A model generated the notes under the pieces. It had not been told where the DNA came from, ran no database searches, and worked only from the letters and a program-made list of their open reading frames with translations. A DNA stretch of 41,816 nt from Bacteroidota bacterium (GTDB lineage Bacteria > Bacteroidota > Ignavibacteria > Ignavibacteriales > Ignavibacteriaceae): contig JAKAJV010000105.1 in assembly GCA_021813585.1 (NCBI GenBank), forward strand, positions 1-41,816, written 5' to 3'. Position numbers and translations under genes: made by a program. Positions 8,229-16,026 of the stretch are shown piece after piece (position 1 is the first letter of the stretch; each line of letters begins with the position of its first letter).

Positions 8229-11200
8229 ATGCCACGCATAAATATAAAAATGAAAAAACGAGGAGCCGGAATAGTTCTGTCTTTTATTATCTTTTTTCTG
8301 TTTGGCTCGTCTTTAAATTCTGCTGCAGCCATGAATAAAAAAATCACTGTGGGGTTTTTATCAGTCTCAGAAAATTTATCCGGCCCGGAACAAAAAGCCG
8401 CATATGAATTTTTAGAGAAGAATAAAGAATATAAGGTTGAGATAATAACATTCAGCCGGCTTAAAGATAATCCCGGTTTATTAAACGGTGTAAATGTACT
8501 CTGGTTCCACAAGCCCGATTCAACCGAATTTTCAGATGATGAAACGAATGACAGAGTATTGGGCGCAATAAAGAATTTTGTTAACTCCGGCGGCGGACTC
8601 TTTCTAACGCTAGATGCATTCCGTTATATCAACACGCTGGGGTTGGAAACGGAAATTCCTAAAGTTAAATATGAAGAAGCCAAAGATGAAGGCTACGGAA
8701 GAAAGCTTGGACTGCACGCACTGCGCTCCCACCCAATATTTACGGGGCTGCACGGCGGCGCTTACATTTGGGATGCATACAAAGATAACATCGCGCGCCA
8801 GGTCGGATTTTTCGGCAGCTCGGTTCCTCAAAATGGAAAAGTTGTGGCGGTGAATTGGGCGTACATAACTTTAAAAGACGATGAGAAGCTTGCAGTTGAA
8901 TATGAATACGGTAAAGGTAAAGTGCTGGCGGTTGGAGCTTACACTTACTTTGCGCCAAAAAATTTTGAAAGGTTGAACCTTGACAAGTTTACGGAAAATT
9001 GTATTCTCTATCTTGCAGGAAAATTAAAGACAGATGAGAAACCGAGATACTGGAGCTACGCACCGCTTAAGGTTGAGCAATTCGGCGAAACATCTTCTTC
9101 AATAAAATTGCCGGATGCAAAAGTCTGGAATGAAGCAACAAACGGAATGACTCTGACTTCGCAGTTCGGCCTGCCTACCGGACAGGCAGGCACGAGCAAT
9201 ACCTGGGATTTGGGTCAGCAGAGAATTTTATTGATGGGAAAAGAAAAAGGCGGCATCGATGAAATTTGGATTCATCCGTTTATGGCTTTGAGGGATTACG
9301 AAGTCGGAATTCAATTTTCTTACAAAGATTCTATCTACTGGTTTGATGATCAGCGCCCGGCAATTGAAGTGCGGCCGGGATCTTTCACACGCACCTACCG
9401 CTTTGCCAGAGCTTTTGTTAAAGAGATAATTGCAGGCAGCATCGACAAGCCGGAAGCGGTTATCCATTACGAGTACCGAGGGCTTTATCCGGCTAAGCTT
9501 ATTGTAAAATTCAAAAGCAATCTCCGCTTCATGTGGCCTTACAACAGCGATGCCCTGGGCTCAATCCTTTATACATGGGATAATGGATTGAACGCATTCC
9601 ACATTAAAAATAAGACGGATGAATTTAACGTGCTGGTTGGTTCTAATAGAAAGCCAATTGAAAAAATTATCGGACAGTATTACGACTTTACAAAAGCCGA
9701 CTCCTTATTCAAAGGAATTCCAACTGAGAAATTCCAGGCTGCCGGGCTGACAGAATTTAATCTGGCAATGAACGATAATCTTGATATTGTTATTGCGGGA
9801 ACAGATGAGGGGAAAGGAGCGGCAGCTAAAGATTATGAAGAGGCAATGCAAAACCCGCAGAAAGTTTTTCAAAAGACTTCCGAGTATTACAAGAATTTTT
9901 TGAGCAGCAAATTAATGATAACAACTCCGGACAAAGAATTTAATACCGGTTACCGCTGGGCTTTAATCGGAACAGATAAATTCTTTGTGAAGACACCGGA
10001 TATCGGAAATTCGTTAGTTGCAGGCTATGCAACAACTGCCAGAGGCTGGGACGGCGCGCAGAAAGCTAGCGGGCGCCCCGGCTATGCATGGTACTTTGGA
10101 CGCGACGGCGAATGGAGCGGTATGGCTCTTTTGGATTACGGCGATTTTGGAAAAGTGAAATCAGAGCTGGAAGTATATCAAAAATACCAGGCTCTTTCCG
10201 GGAAAATTTATCATGAGCTTTCAACAAGCGGCGTGGTTCACTACGATGCTGCAGATGCAACGCCGCTGTACATTATTCTTGCCGGAAGATATCTGGAATG
10301 GTCGGGCGACGTAAAATTTATCAGGCAGAGCTGGGAACAAATTAAGAAGGCAATCGATTACTGCTTCTCCACGGATTTTAATCACGACCACCTGATTGAG
10401 AATATAAATGTCGGTCACGGCTGGGTTGAAGGCGGAGCGCTTTATGGCGGCCGTACAACTCTTTACCTTGCCGGCTGCTGGGCAGAGGCTCTAAGAGAAG
10501 CCGCTTATATGGCAGGCGCTCTTAATCTTCAGAAAGGAGAAGAATATTATTCGAAGGAATTTGAGACGGTTAAAAAGATTATCAATAAAGATTTTTGGGA
10601 TCCGAAAGAAAATTTCTTCTACGACAGCCAGATGCCGGACGGCAGCTATAGCAAAGAAAAGACAATCCAGGTTGCTGTGCCGATTTACTTTGGAGTGATC
10701 GATAAAAATAAAACGTATCCCGTTCTTAATTCCTACTTAGGAAATAATTTTTCTTCGGATTGGGGAACGAGAATAATCGGTGAAGATAATCCGGCATTCA
10801 GTCCGAACGGTTATCACCTTGGAAGTGTCTGGCCGCTGTTCACCGGGTGGACTGCGCTTGCCGAATACAAGTATGATCTATATGTTCAGGGCTACTCGCA
10901 CATAATGAACAATCTGCTAATCTATAAAGATTGGGCGAGAGGTTATGTGGAAGAAGTCCTGAACGGTGAAGTATACCAGCCTTCCGGTGTGTGCGATCAT
11001 CAATGCTGGTCGGAGACGATGGTTCTGCAGCCAACGCTTGAAGGGATGCTCGGACTTAAAGCTGGTGCGGTGAAAGATGAATTAACTTTGTCTCCGAGGC
11101 TTCCTTTCAATTGGGATTTTATAAATATTGAGAGAATTAAAGTCGGCGAACATTTGTTAAACTACAACATGAAAAGATATGAAGGAAAGACGGTTTATCA

Positions 11201-11681
11201 TTTCAATCAAGCAAATGGAAAGACACTGACTGTTAATTTTATTCCAACATTTCCTCCCGGCATTTCCATAAGTAAGGTTTTAATTAACGGCAAAGGAATT
11301 AATTTCAAAGTTGTAAATGAGCGACAGTCTGAATCGATCGATCTAAATTTTAAAATGAATGATAAGGCTGAAGTAGAAGTTTTTCATACCGGCGGAATAG
11401 GTGTCCTTCCTGCAATCGCCCATCCGATACCGGGCGATTCGTCCGAAGGATTTAGAATTTTGTCTTCGCAGTTGAACGGCAATGAATATTCTGCGGAAGT
11501 TCAAGGCAAGCCGAAGCATGATGAGATTTTAAAAATTTATTCTCCGGCAGATCAAATTAAAACTGTCAACGGCGGCAAAAAGCTGAGTTACGAAAATCAT
11601 GTGTACTCAATCAGAGTGTTTTTTCCGGAGAGTAAAGAAAGGTATTTGAATAAAACAATAATATTTAAGTTAAGACAATAG
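8229..11681 (+). CDS. Exported ThuA-like / six-hairpin glycosidase fusion (amylo-alpha-1,6-glucosidase-like)
   Basis: The protein has 1150 residues. The ATG at 8229 sits directly after AGGAAGAAG, a good ribosome-binding site. A signal peptide covers about residues 1-34. Residues about 38-265 resemble a ThuA or class I amidotransferase-like fold (NSGGGLFLTLD, SHPIFTGLHGG, YGKGKVLAVGAYTYF). Residues about 280-560 are beta-rich. Residues about 575-960 form an (alpha/alpha)6 barrel of the six-hairpin glycosidase superfamily. There GWDGAQKASGRPGYAWYFGRD, DWGTRIIGEDNP and YHLGSVWPLFTGWTALAEY are the kind of motifs found in glycogen-debranching/GH133-like and related enzymes. A beta domain ends the protein. 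The catalytic acids cannot be assigned with confidence. An in-frame palindromic insert (9169-9191) encodes PTGQAG near residue 316. The likely role is hydrolysis of an oligosaccharide or glycoconjugate in the periplasm; the substrate is not determinable here. Confidence 0.75.
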   Translation: MPRINIKMKKRGAGIVLSFIIFFLFGSSLNSAAAMNKKITVGFLSVSENLSGPEQKAAYEFLEKNKEYKVEIITFSRLKDNPGLLNGVNVLWFHKPDSTEFSDDETNDRVLGAIKNFVNSGGGLFLTLDAFRYINTLGLETEIPKVKYEEAKDEGYGRKLGLHALRSHPIFTGLHGGAYIWDAYKDNIARQVGFFGSSVPQNGKVVAVNWAYITLKDDEKLAVEYEYGKGKVLAVGAYTYFAPKNFERLNLDKFTENCILYLAGKLKTDEKPRYWSYAPLKVEQFGETSSSIKLPDAKVWNEATNGMTLTSQFGLPTGQAGTSNTWDLGQQRILLMGKEKGGIDEIWIHPFMALRDYEVGIQFSYKDSIYWFDDQRPAIEVRPGSFTRTYRFARAFVKEIIAGSIDKPEAVIHYEYRGLYPAKLIVKFKSNLRFMWPYNSDALGSILYTWDNGLNAFHIKNKTDEFNVLVGSNRKPIEKIIGQYYDFTKADSLFKGIPTEKFQAAGLTEFNLAMNDNLDIVIAGTDEGKGAAAKDYEEAMQNPQKVFQKTSEYYKNFLSSKLMITTPDKEFNTGYRWALIGTDKFFVKTPDIGNSLVAGYATTARGWDGAQKASGRPGYAWYFGRDGEWSGMALLDYGDFGKVKSELEVYQKYQALSGKIYHELSTSGVVHYDAADATPLYIILAGRYLEWSGDVKFIRQSWEQIKKAIDYCFSTDFNHDHLIENINVGHGWVEGGALYGGRTTLYLAGCWAEALREAAYMAGALNLQKGEEYYSKEFETVKKIINKDFWDPKENFFYDSQMPDGSYSKEKTIQVAVPIYFGVIDKNKTYPVLNSYLGNNFSSDWGTRIIGEDNPAFSPNGYHLGSVWPLFTGWTALAEYKYDLYVQGYSHIMNNLLIYKDWARGYVEEVLNGEVYQPSGVCDHQCWSETMVLQPTLEGMLGLKAGAVKDELTLSPRLPFNWDFINIERIKVGEHLLNYNMKRYEGKTVYHFNQANGKTLTVNFIPTFPPGISISKVLINGKGINFKVVNERQSESIDLNFKMNDKAEVEVFHTGGIGVLPAIAHPIPGDSSEGFRILSSQLNGNEYSAEVQGKPKHDEILKIYSPADQIKTVNGGKKLSYENHVYSIRVFFPESKERYLNKTIIFKLRQ
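9169..9191. repeat. Small palindrome inserted in-frame inside a glycosidase gene
   Basis: GCCTGCCT and AGGCAGGC form a perfect 8-base inverted repeat around ACCGGAC. Translated in frame it gives LPTGQAG, an out-of-place low-complexity insert between SQFG and TSNTWDLG. Similar GCCTGCC/GGCAGGC palindromes are known as dispersed elements in many genomes; that this is such an element is inference. Confidence 0.5.
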
Positions 11682-11682
11682 C

Positions 11683-11757
11683 ACACGGATGACACGGATA
11701 TCACGGATTCTCACTGATCTGATCCGTGAAAATCAGCGTAATCGGTGTAATCCGTGT
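11683..11757. repeat. Dispersed ACACGGAT/ATCCGTGT palindromic repeat
   Basis: The 75-base stretch starts ACACGGATGACACGGAT and ends GTAATCCGTGT. It contains a second nested pair, TCACGGAT and ATCCGTGA, so it can fold into a long imperfect hairpin. I recognise the ACACGGAT/ATCCGTGT pattern as a common dispersed intergenic repeat in bacterial genomes. It starts directly after the stop codon of the upstream gene and ends 17 bases before the next ATG. It may therefore affect RNA stability or readthrough between the two glycosidase genes. Confidence 0.7.
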
Positions 11758-11774
11758 TCTATCAAAAAGATTGT

Positions 11775-13913
11775 ATGACAAGAAAATTAATTATATCGGT
11801 ATCCGCATTTTTAATCCTTGCTTCAATAACAAGCGCGCAGAATTATCTGTCTCATCTTCACGCATCGCAGAACGATCCGATCTTCACTACATACGCAGCG
11901 GCAATCAGCAGATCGCAATTTACAATCAACGAGGGCTATCAGTTCGTCTGGTACGATCCGCAGCGCGGCTTGGACTTTGTAAACGAGCGTGCCGGTAACA
12001 TCGGATTGATTTTTAAGACGGATGACCACACAGTTTACCGGCTGGATCAATACTATAAAAAGCCTGTCATAACAGCTTCCTACAGCGATCTGGTAAAATT
12101 TTATTATTATCCCTTTAAAGATATGAGGATTGAGGAAACGTTTTTAGTTTACAGTTCCAAGATTGCAATTAGAGAAGTTAAGATTACCAACGAATCACCC
12201 TTTGAAAAGAATATTTCCGTTCTCCCATTTGCACAAAGTAACGCCGGAAGCTATTCCGACATTGAATTATTGCCGGACAAAGACGGCTTTACTTTCCATC
12301 ATAAAGAATTTCCCGACGGATGGATGAATGACCATAATATCCCATTCGTTGAAAACCTTAAAGATGTTTTCATGCTTAGCCAGCCTTTTAAAAGCTGGGG
12401 AACATTCAACGTATTTGAGAAAGACAGAGACACAAGTCAATCTATATTCATCAACCGGATTAAAAAAGGAAATTTGTTTAATCCGGTAGATAAGATTGAA
12501 GCGAAGATCATTTCTGCTCAAGACGAATTTGTCATTGCCGGAGGAAAATCTTCAACAATAAGATTAGTTAAAGGAACCGAAGCCGATTCTATTAACAACT
12601 TCGATCTTTTTGAAAACCGATGCCAGGAAGCTTTGAAATTAGATTTAAATAATTTTCTAAAAGAAGATGAAGCTGCTTACAGCAGAATTCCTCAATTGAA
12701 AATTAATAACAGCGATTACCAGGCGCTTTACTGGAATGCCTTCTCGCTGCTTCGCCAGTGCATAATGCCGCCGGAAGGAAAGTGCAGTTACAATTATTAC
12801 ATCTTTTCGCGCGAGCCGAAGTGGGGCTGGGGCTACGGCGGACAGGTTTTCCACGAGAGCCTTTCGATGCTCGCTTACGTTTACATGAATCCGTTGAGCG
12901 CTGAAAACTCGCAAAGAGTTTTTATCGAGCGGCAGCACCCGGATGGATACATAAATTACCGCACCGGTCCCTATCTTGATGAGACAATTCCGACAAACGG
13001 ACAGTTGACGACCTCTGCACCGTGGTTTAACTGGGAGAACTGGGAAATTTATAATGTCTCCCATGATAAAAAATTCTTGGCGGAAGCTTATGAATCCGGC
13101 AAGAAATTTTTTGATTTCTGGCTGAAAAACAGAGACAGCAACCACGACGGTCTTTGCGAGTGGGGCGGTAACGCGGTGCTTGAGTGCGTCCGCGATGCAT
13201 ATGTAGCGATCTGGGATGAAGTCGGCGATCCGGAAAATTTTGATGCAGTCGATTTGAATATGATGCTTGTTAAAGAAGCGAAATCTCTCTCAAAAATGGC
13301 GAAGGAATTAGGGCATGAGGAAGAAAGCAAATTTTATCTTGAGAATGCGGAGAAGCGAACTGAACTGATCAACAAATACATGTGGGACCCGGAGACGAAA
13401 TTTTATTATCAGATAAATAAGAACGACCGCAGCTTCACTTTTCCCGAAGGGATGTCCGAAGGACTCCTTTCGGAGGATTCCCACAAAAAGAAAAATGATT
13501 TGAAGCGGAAAGAAATTATTGCGTTCCTTGCATTGTGGTCCGGTGTTGCAAGCAAAGAGCAGGCAGCGGCGCTTGTAAAGCATCTTACCGATCCGAAAGA
13601 ATTTTGGAGAAAGTACGGTGTGCCGTCGTTATCGGCTGGCGATCCTTATTACAATCCGATCGGATACTGGAACGGACCGGTTTGGGTGCCGTGGAATTAC
13701 CTAGTCTTCCGCGGGCTGATCGACTACGGATATAAAAAGGAGGCGAAGGAATTAGCTGAGAAAGTTCTGGACAATGTTGGCTACCAGTTGAAGACGAACC
13801 ATTGGTTCTGGGAATTTTACAGTGCCGACGATCATGAAGCAGGCTGGCACAAAACTTACATCTGGACAGGAATAATTGCCAGAATGCTGATCGATATGGA
13901 AAAAATTAATTAA
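11775..13913 (+). CDS. Exported GH63-like six-hairpin glycosidase
   Basis: From the ATG at 11775 the protein has 712 residues. An in-frame GTG at 11754 lies partly in the repeat and would spoil the signal peptide, so the ATG is preferred. The signal peptide is MTRKLIISVSAFLILASITSA. An N-terminal beta-sandwich (to about residue 290) precedes an (alpha/alpha)6 barrel with GH63/trehalase-type motifs. These include KWGWGYGGQVFHESLSMLAY, HDGLCEWGG, the AIWDEVGDPENFDAVDLNMML acid region and YYNPIGYWNGPVWVPWNYLVFRGL. FWEFYSADD follows, with E680 as the candidate general base. Known relatives (glucosidase I, YgjK, mannosylglycerate hydrolase) remove terminal alpha-linked sugars. Substrate here is unproven. 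It lies in the plus-strand cluster before a symporter, suggesting that the released sugar is imported. Confidence 0.8.
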   Translation: MTRKLIISVSAFLILASITSAQNYLSHLHASQNDPIFTTYAAAISRSQFTINEGYQFVWYDPQRGLDFVNERAGNIGLIFKTDDHTVYRLDQYYKKPVITASYSDLVKFYYYPFKDMRIEETFLVYSSKIAIREVKITNESPFEKNISVLPFAQSNAGSYSDIELLPDKDGFTFHHKEFPDGWMNDHNIPFVENLKDVFMLSQPFKSWGTFNVFEKDRDTSQSIFINRIKKGNLFNPVDKIEAKIISAQDEFVIAGGKSSTIRLVKGTEADSINNFDLFENRCQEALKLDLNNFLKEDEAAYSRIPQLKINNSDYQALYWNAFSLLRQCIMPPEGKCSYNYYIFSREPKWGWGYGGQVFHESLSMLAYVYMNPLSAENSQRVFIERQHPDGYINYRTGPYLDETIPTNGQLTTSAPWFNWENWEIYNVSHDKKFLAEAYESGKKFFDFWLKNRDSNHDGLCEWGGNAVLECVRDAYVAIWDEVGDPENFDAVDLNMMLVKEAKSLSKMAKELGHEEESKFYLENAEKRTELINKYMWDPETKFYYQINKNDRSFTFPEGMSEGLLSEDSHKKKNDLKRKEIIAFLALWSGVASKEQAAALVKHLTDPKEFWRKYGVPSLSAGDPYYNPIGYWNGPVWVPWNYLVFRGLIDYGYKKEAKELAEKVLDNVGYQLKTNHWFWEFYSADDHEAGWHKTYIWTGIIARMLIDMEKIN

Positions 13914-13918
13914 TATTT

Positions 13919-13976
13919 TTTGCGTCCTTGCGTCTTAGCGGTGAAGAATTTTTCACCGCAGAGACGCTAAGCAAAA
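13919..13976. repeat. Dispersed CACCGC/GCGGTG hairpin repeat after the GH63-like gene
   Basis: GCGTCT..GCGGTGAA and TTCACCGC..AGACGC (13930-13967) pair over 14 positions, with a two-base mismatch and a loop GAATTT. The flanks TTGCGTCCTTGCG and CGCTAAGCAAAA belong to the same recognisable intergenic repeat family (CACCGCAGAGACGC type). It begins about six bases after the stop codon and may also act as a transcription terminator or RNA-stabilising hairpin. Confidence 0.65.
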
Positions 13977-14100
13977 TATAAGTGTTAATAGTGAAATTAT
14001 TAATTGCTTAATATCTTTGAACATCCTAAGTTATAGTCCGAAAAAATTTAGAATTGAAGTAATATCAATATATAATTCATTAACTGCAAAGGGAAACTAT

Positions 14101-15762
14101 ATGAGCGCGATCGGACTCTCGCCCGTTGATTGGTTGATCATAGCCATTTACTTCGGCTTTGTTATCGGCATTGGGTTTTACCTGAAAAAATTTACGAAGA
14201 ATGAAAACGACTTCTTCTTAGCAGGAAGGAAGAACAGCTCGTGGGTGGCGGGACTCGCATTTCTTTCCGCCAACCTTGGTGCACTAGAAATTTTGGGAAT
14301 GACCGGCAATACTTTTAAATACGGAATGTTCGTTGCACATTTCTACTGGATAGGCGCTATACCGGCAATGCTGTTCCTCGGAATTTACATGATGCCGTTC
14401 TATTACAGCAGCAAAATTAAATCCGTGCCCGGCTATTTGAAGCTTCGCTTTGATGAAAGGACCAGAGTGCTTAACGGAATTGCTTTTGCTATTATGACGC
14501 TGCTTGTCTCCGGTATAAATTTGTATGCAATGGCGCTTGTGCTGCATACTTTCTTCGGATGGCCCTGGCATGTAAGCATGTGGGCTTCTGCATTAACGGT
14601 TGCGGTTTATGTTACGCTAAGCGGACTTATGTCGGCTATCTTCACCGAGATAATCCAGTTCTTCTTAATATGGTTCGGCCTTTTCCTTGTATCGGTACTG
14701 GGACTTATAGAGCTGGGCGGAATACATCAGGTACTATCGCGCATCCCGGAGTCCTTTAATACATTATGGTCTACTTCCGGCAACGCAGCCGATAACGGAA
14801 TGATGATTACCTGGGGCGGAATTGTTCTAGGCCTGGGCTTCGTGCTTTCATTCGGCTATTGGACAACGGATTTCCTGGTTGTTCAAAGAGCTTTCTCCGC
14901 AAAAGATTTGCGCTCGGCAAGAATGACGCCGCTTATTGCGTCCTTCTTTAAAATGGCTATCCCATTTATTGTAATTCTTGCAGGGCTTATAGCTCTTGTT
15001 CTAGCGAATGAGCCGAACAGCGGTTTTCACCTGCTTACGGATAACGGCCATATAAACTATGACTCAGCTCTTCCTCTCCTTATCGCAAGGTATTATCCGG
15101 AAGGCCTGGTAGGTCTAGGGGTAACTGCTCTTCTTGCAGGCTTTATGGCCGGGCAGGCTGGCAATATAAGCGCCTTCAATACGGTGTGGACGTATGATAT
15201 TTATAAATCGATAATAAACAAGAATGCATCCGAGACTCATCTTTTGTGGATGGGAAGAGCCGCAACTATTGTAGGAATAATCGTAAGCCTGGGCACTGCT
15301 TATTGGGCGATGAGCTTTCCGAGCATTATGGATTATATGCAGGCAATCTTCTCATGGGTTAACGCGCCGCTGTTTGCCACAATGCTGCTGGGAATGTTCA
15401 TCGTCTGGATTACTCCTGCCGGCGCATTCTGGGGACTTATAGCCGGGATGGGTTCTTCGTTTGTTATGTACCTTGCCGTCAAGTTCAACTGGATAAGCAC
15501 AAGCCTTATTACTATGTCAAGCCCTTCCAGCGATATGGCTGCCAACTTCTGGAGGGCCTGGTGGGCCTGGCTTATATGCTTTGTTGTTACTATTGTTATC
15601 AGCCTGTTTACAAAGAAGAAGCCGAAGGAAGAACTTGTAGGATTAGTAAAGGGACTTACTGCGGAGAACGTTAACAAGGACATCCCTTTTGTTAAGAGGC
15701 CGGAGTTTGTTGCACTTATCTCGCTGGCTGTTTTAATTATTTTAAACATTTATTTCTGGTAA
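14101..15762 (+). CDS. Sodium:solute symporter (SSS/SLC5 family), probably for a sugar
   Basis: The protein has 553 residues from the ATG at 14101. The frame extends upstream to a TTG at 14017, but those residues are not family-like. SSS features are clear: the N-terminal helix LSPVDWLIIAIYFGFVIGIGFY, then FFLAGRKNSSWVAGLAFLSANLGALEI with the GRK and unwound first-helix region. Further on come KSVPGYLKLRF, YVTLSGLMSAIFTEIIQFF and GYWTTDFLVVQRAFSAKDLRSAR, the last resembling SGLT-type sugar carriers. About 13-14 hydrophobic helices are visible. It would couple inward sodium flux to uptake of a solute across the inner membrane. Its place after three exported glycosidase genes suggests a sugar or sugar acid. 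The next gene follows by 17 bases and is probably cotranscribed. Confidence 0.88.
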   Translation: MSAIGLSPVDWLIIAIYFGFVIGIGFYLKKFTKNENDFFLAGRKNSSWVAGLAFLSANLGALEILGMTGNTFKYGMFVAHFYWIGAIPAMLFLGIYMMPFYYSSKIKSVPGYLKLRFDERTRVLNGIAFAIMTLLVSGINLYAMALVLHTFFGWPWHVSMWASALTVAVYVTLSGLMSAIFTEIIQFFLIWFGLFLVSVLGLIELGGIHQVLSRIPESFNTLWSTSGNAADNGMMITWGGIVLGLGFVLSFGYWTTDFLVVQRAFSAKDLRSARMTPLIASFFKMAIPFIVILAGLIALVLANEPNSGFHLLTDNGHINYDSALPLLIARYYPEGLVGLGVTALLAGFMAGQAGNISAFNTVWTYDIYKSIINKNASETHLLWMGRAATIVGIIVSLGTAYWAMSFPSIMDYMQAIFSWVNAPLFATMLLGMFIVWITPAGAFWGLIAGMGSSFVMYLAVKFNWISTSLITMSSPSSDMAANFWRAWWAWLICFVVTIVISLFTKKKPKEELVGLVKGLTAENVNKDIPFVKRPEFVALISLAVLIILNIYFW

Positions 15763-15779
15763 GAAAGGAGATTTGAAAA

Positions 15780-15983
15780 GTGAAGCCGATCTGGTTTTTT
15801 GTTGGACTAATTCTTCTGATTATGGGGATTATAATCGTTCTTACCGGTGTGTATTCGTTATTTAATCCGGCTGGCGATAAAAAGGTTTTATCGGATATTC
15901 ATCCCGATATATGGTGGGGCGGAATTATGGTTGTTGTAGGATTGATATATGTCTTGAAAAATAAGAATGTGAAGATTGATTAA
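15780..15983 (+). CDS. Small two-helix membrane protein after the symporter
   Basis: This 67-residue protein starts at a GTG. The start is well supported by AAAGGAG nine bases upstream, a stronger ribosome-binding site than most in this window. Two hydrophobic segments (about residues 4-27 and 45-60) flank a short polar loop with FNPAGDKKVLSDIHPDIWWGG, and a basic tail follows. I do not recognise a named family. The tight 17-base spacing to the symporter suggests a subunit or accessory of that transporter, but this is context only. Confidence 0.65.
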   Translation: MKPIWFFVGLILLIMGIIIVLTGVYSLFNPAGDKKVLSDIHPDIWWGGIMVVVGLIYVLKNKNVKID

Positions 15984-15997
15984 AATTATTTTCTAGT

Positions 15998-16026
15998 GTA
16001 GTGGACGCAAATTCTGCGTTCACTAC
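15998..16026. terminator. Bidirectional hairpin terminator between convergent operons
   Basis: GTAGTGGACGCA (15998-16009) and TGCGTTCACTAC (16015-16026) pair over 12 bases with one G-T wobble and a five-base loop. The hairpin overlaps the stop codon of the minus-strand permease gene. T-rich sequence lies on both sides (TTTTCTA before on minus-strand exit, TTTTTCTT after on plus-strand exit), which fits termination from both directions. Confidence 0.7.

Noticed and set aside
12657-13145. Long antisense open frame (about 160 codons) inside the GH63-like gene
   Set aside because: It has no domain resemblance or ribosome-binding site and lies entirely opposite a well supported gene; it is a shadow frame.
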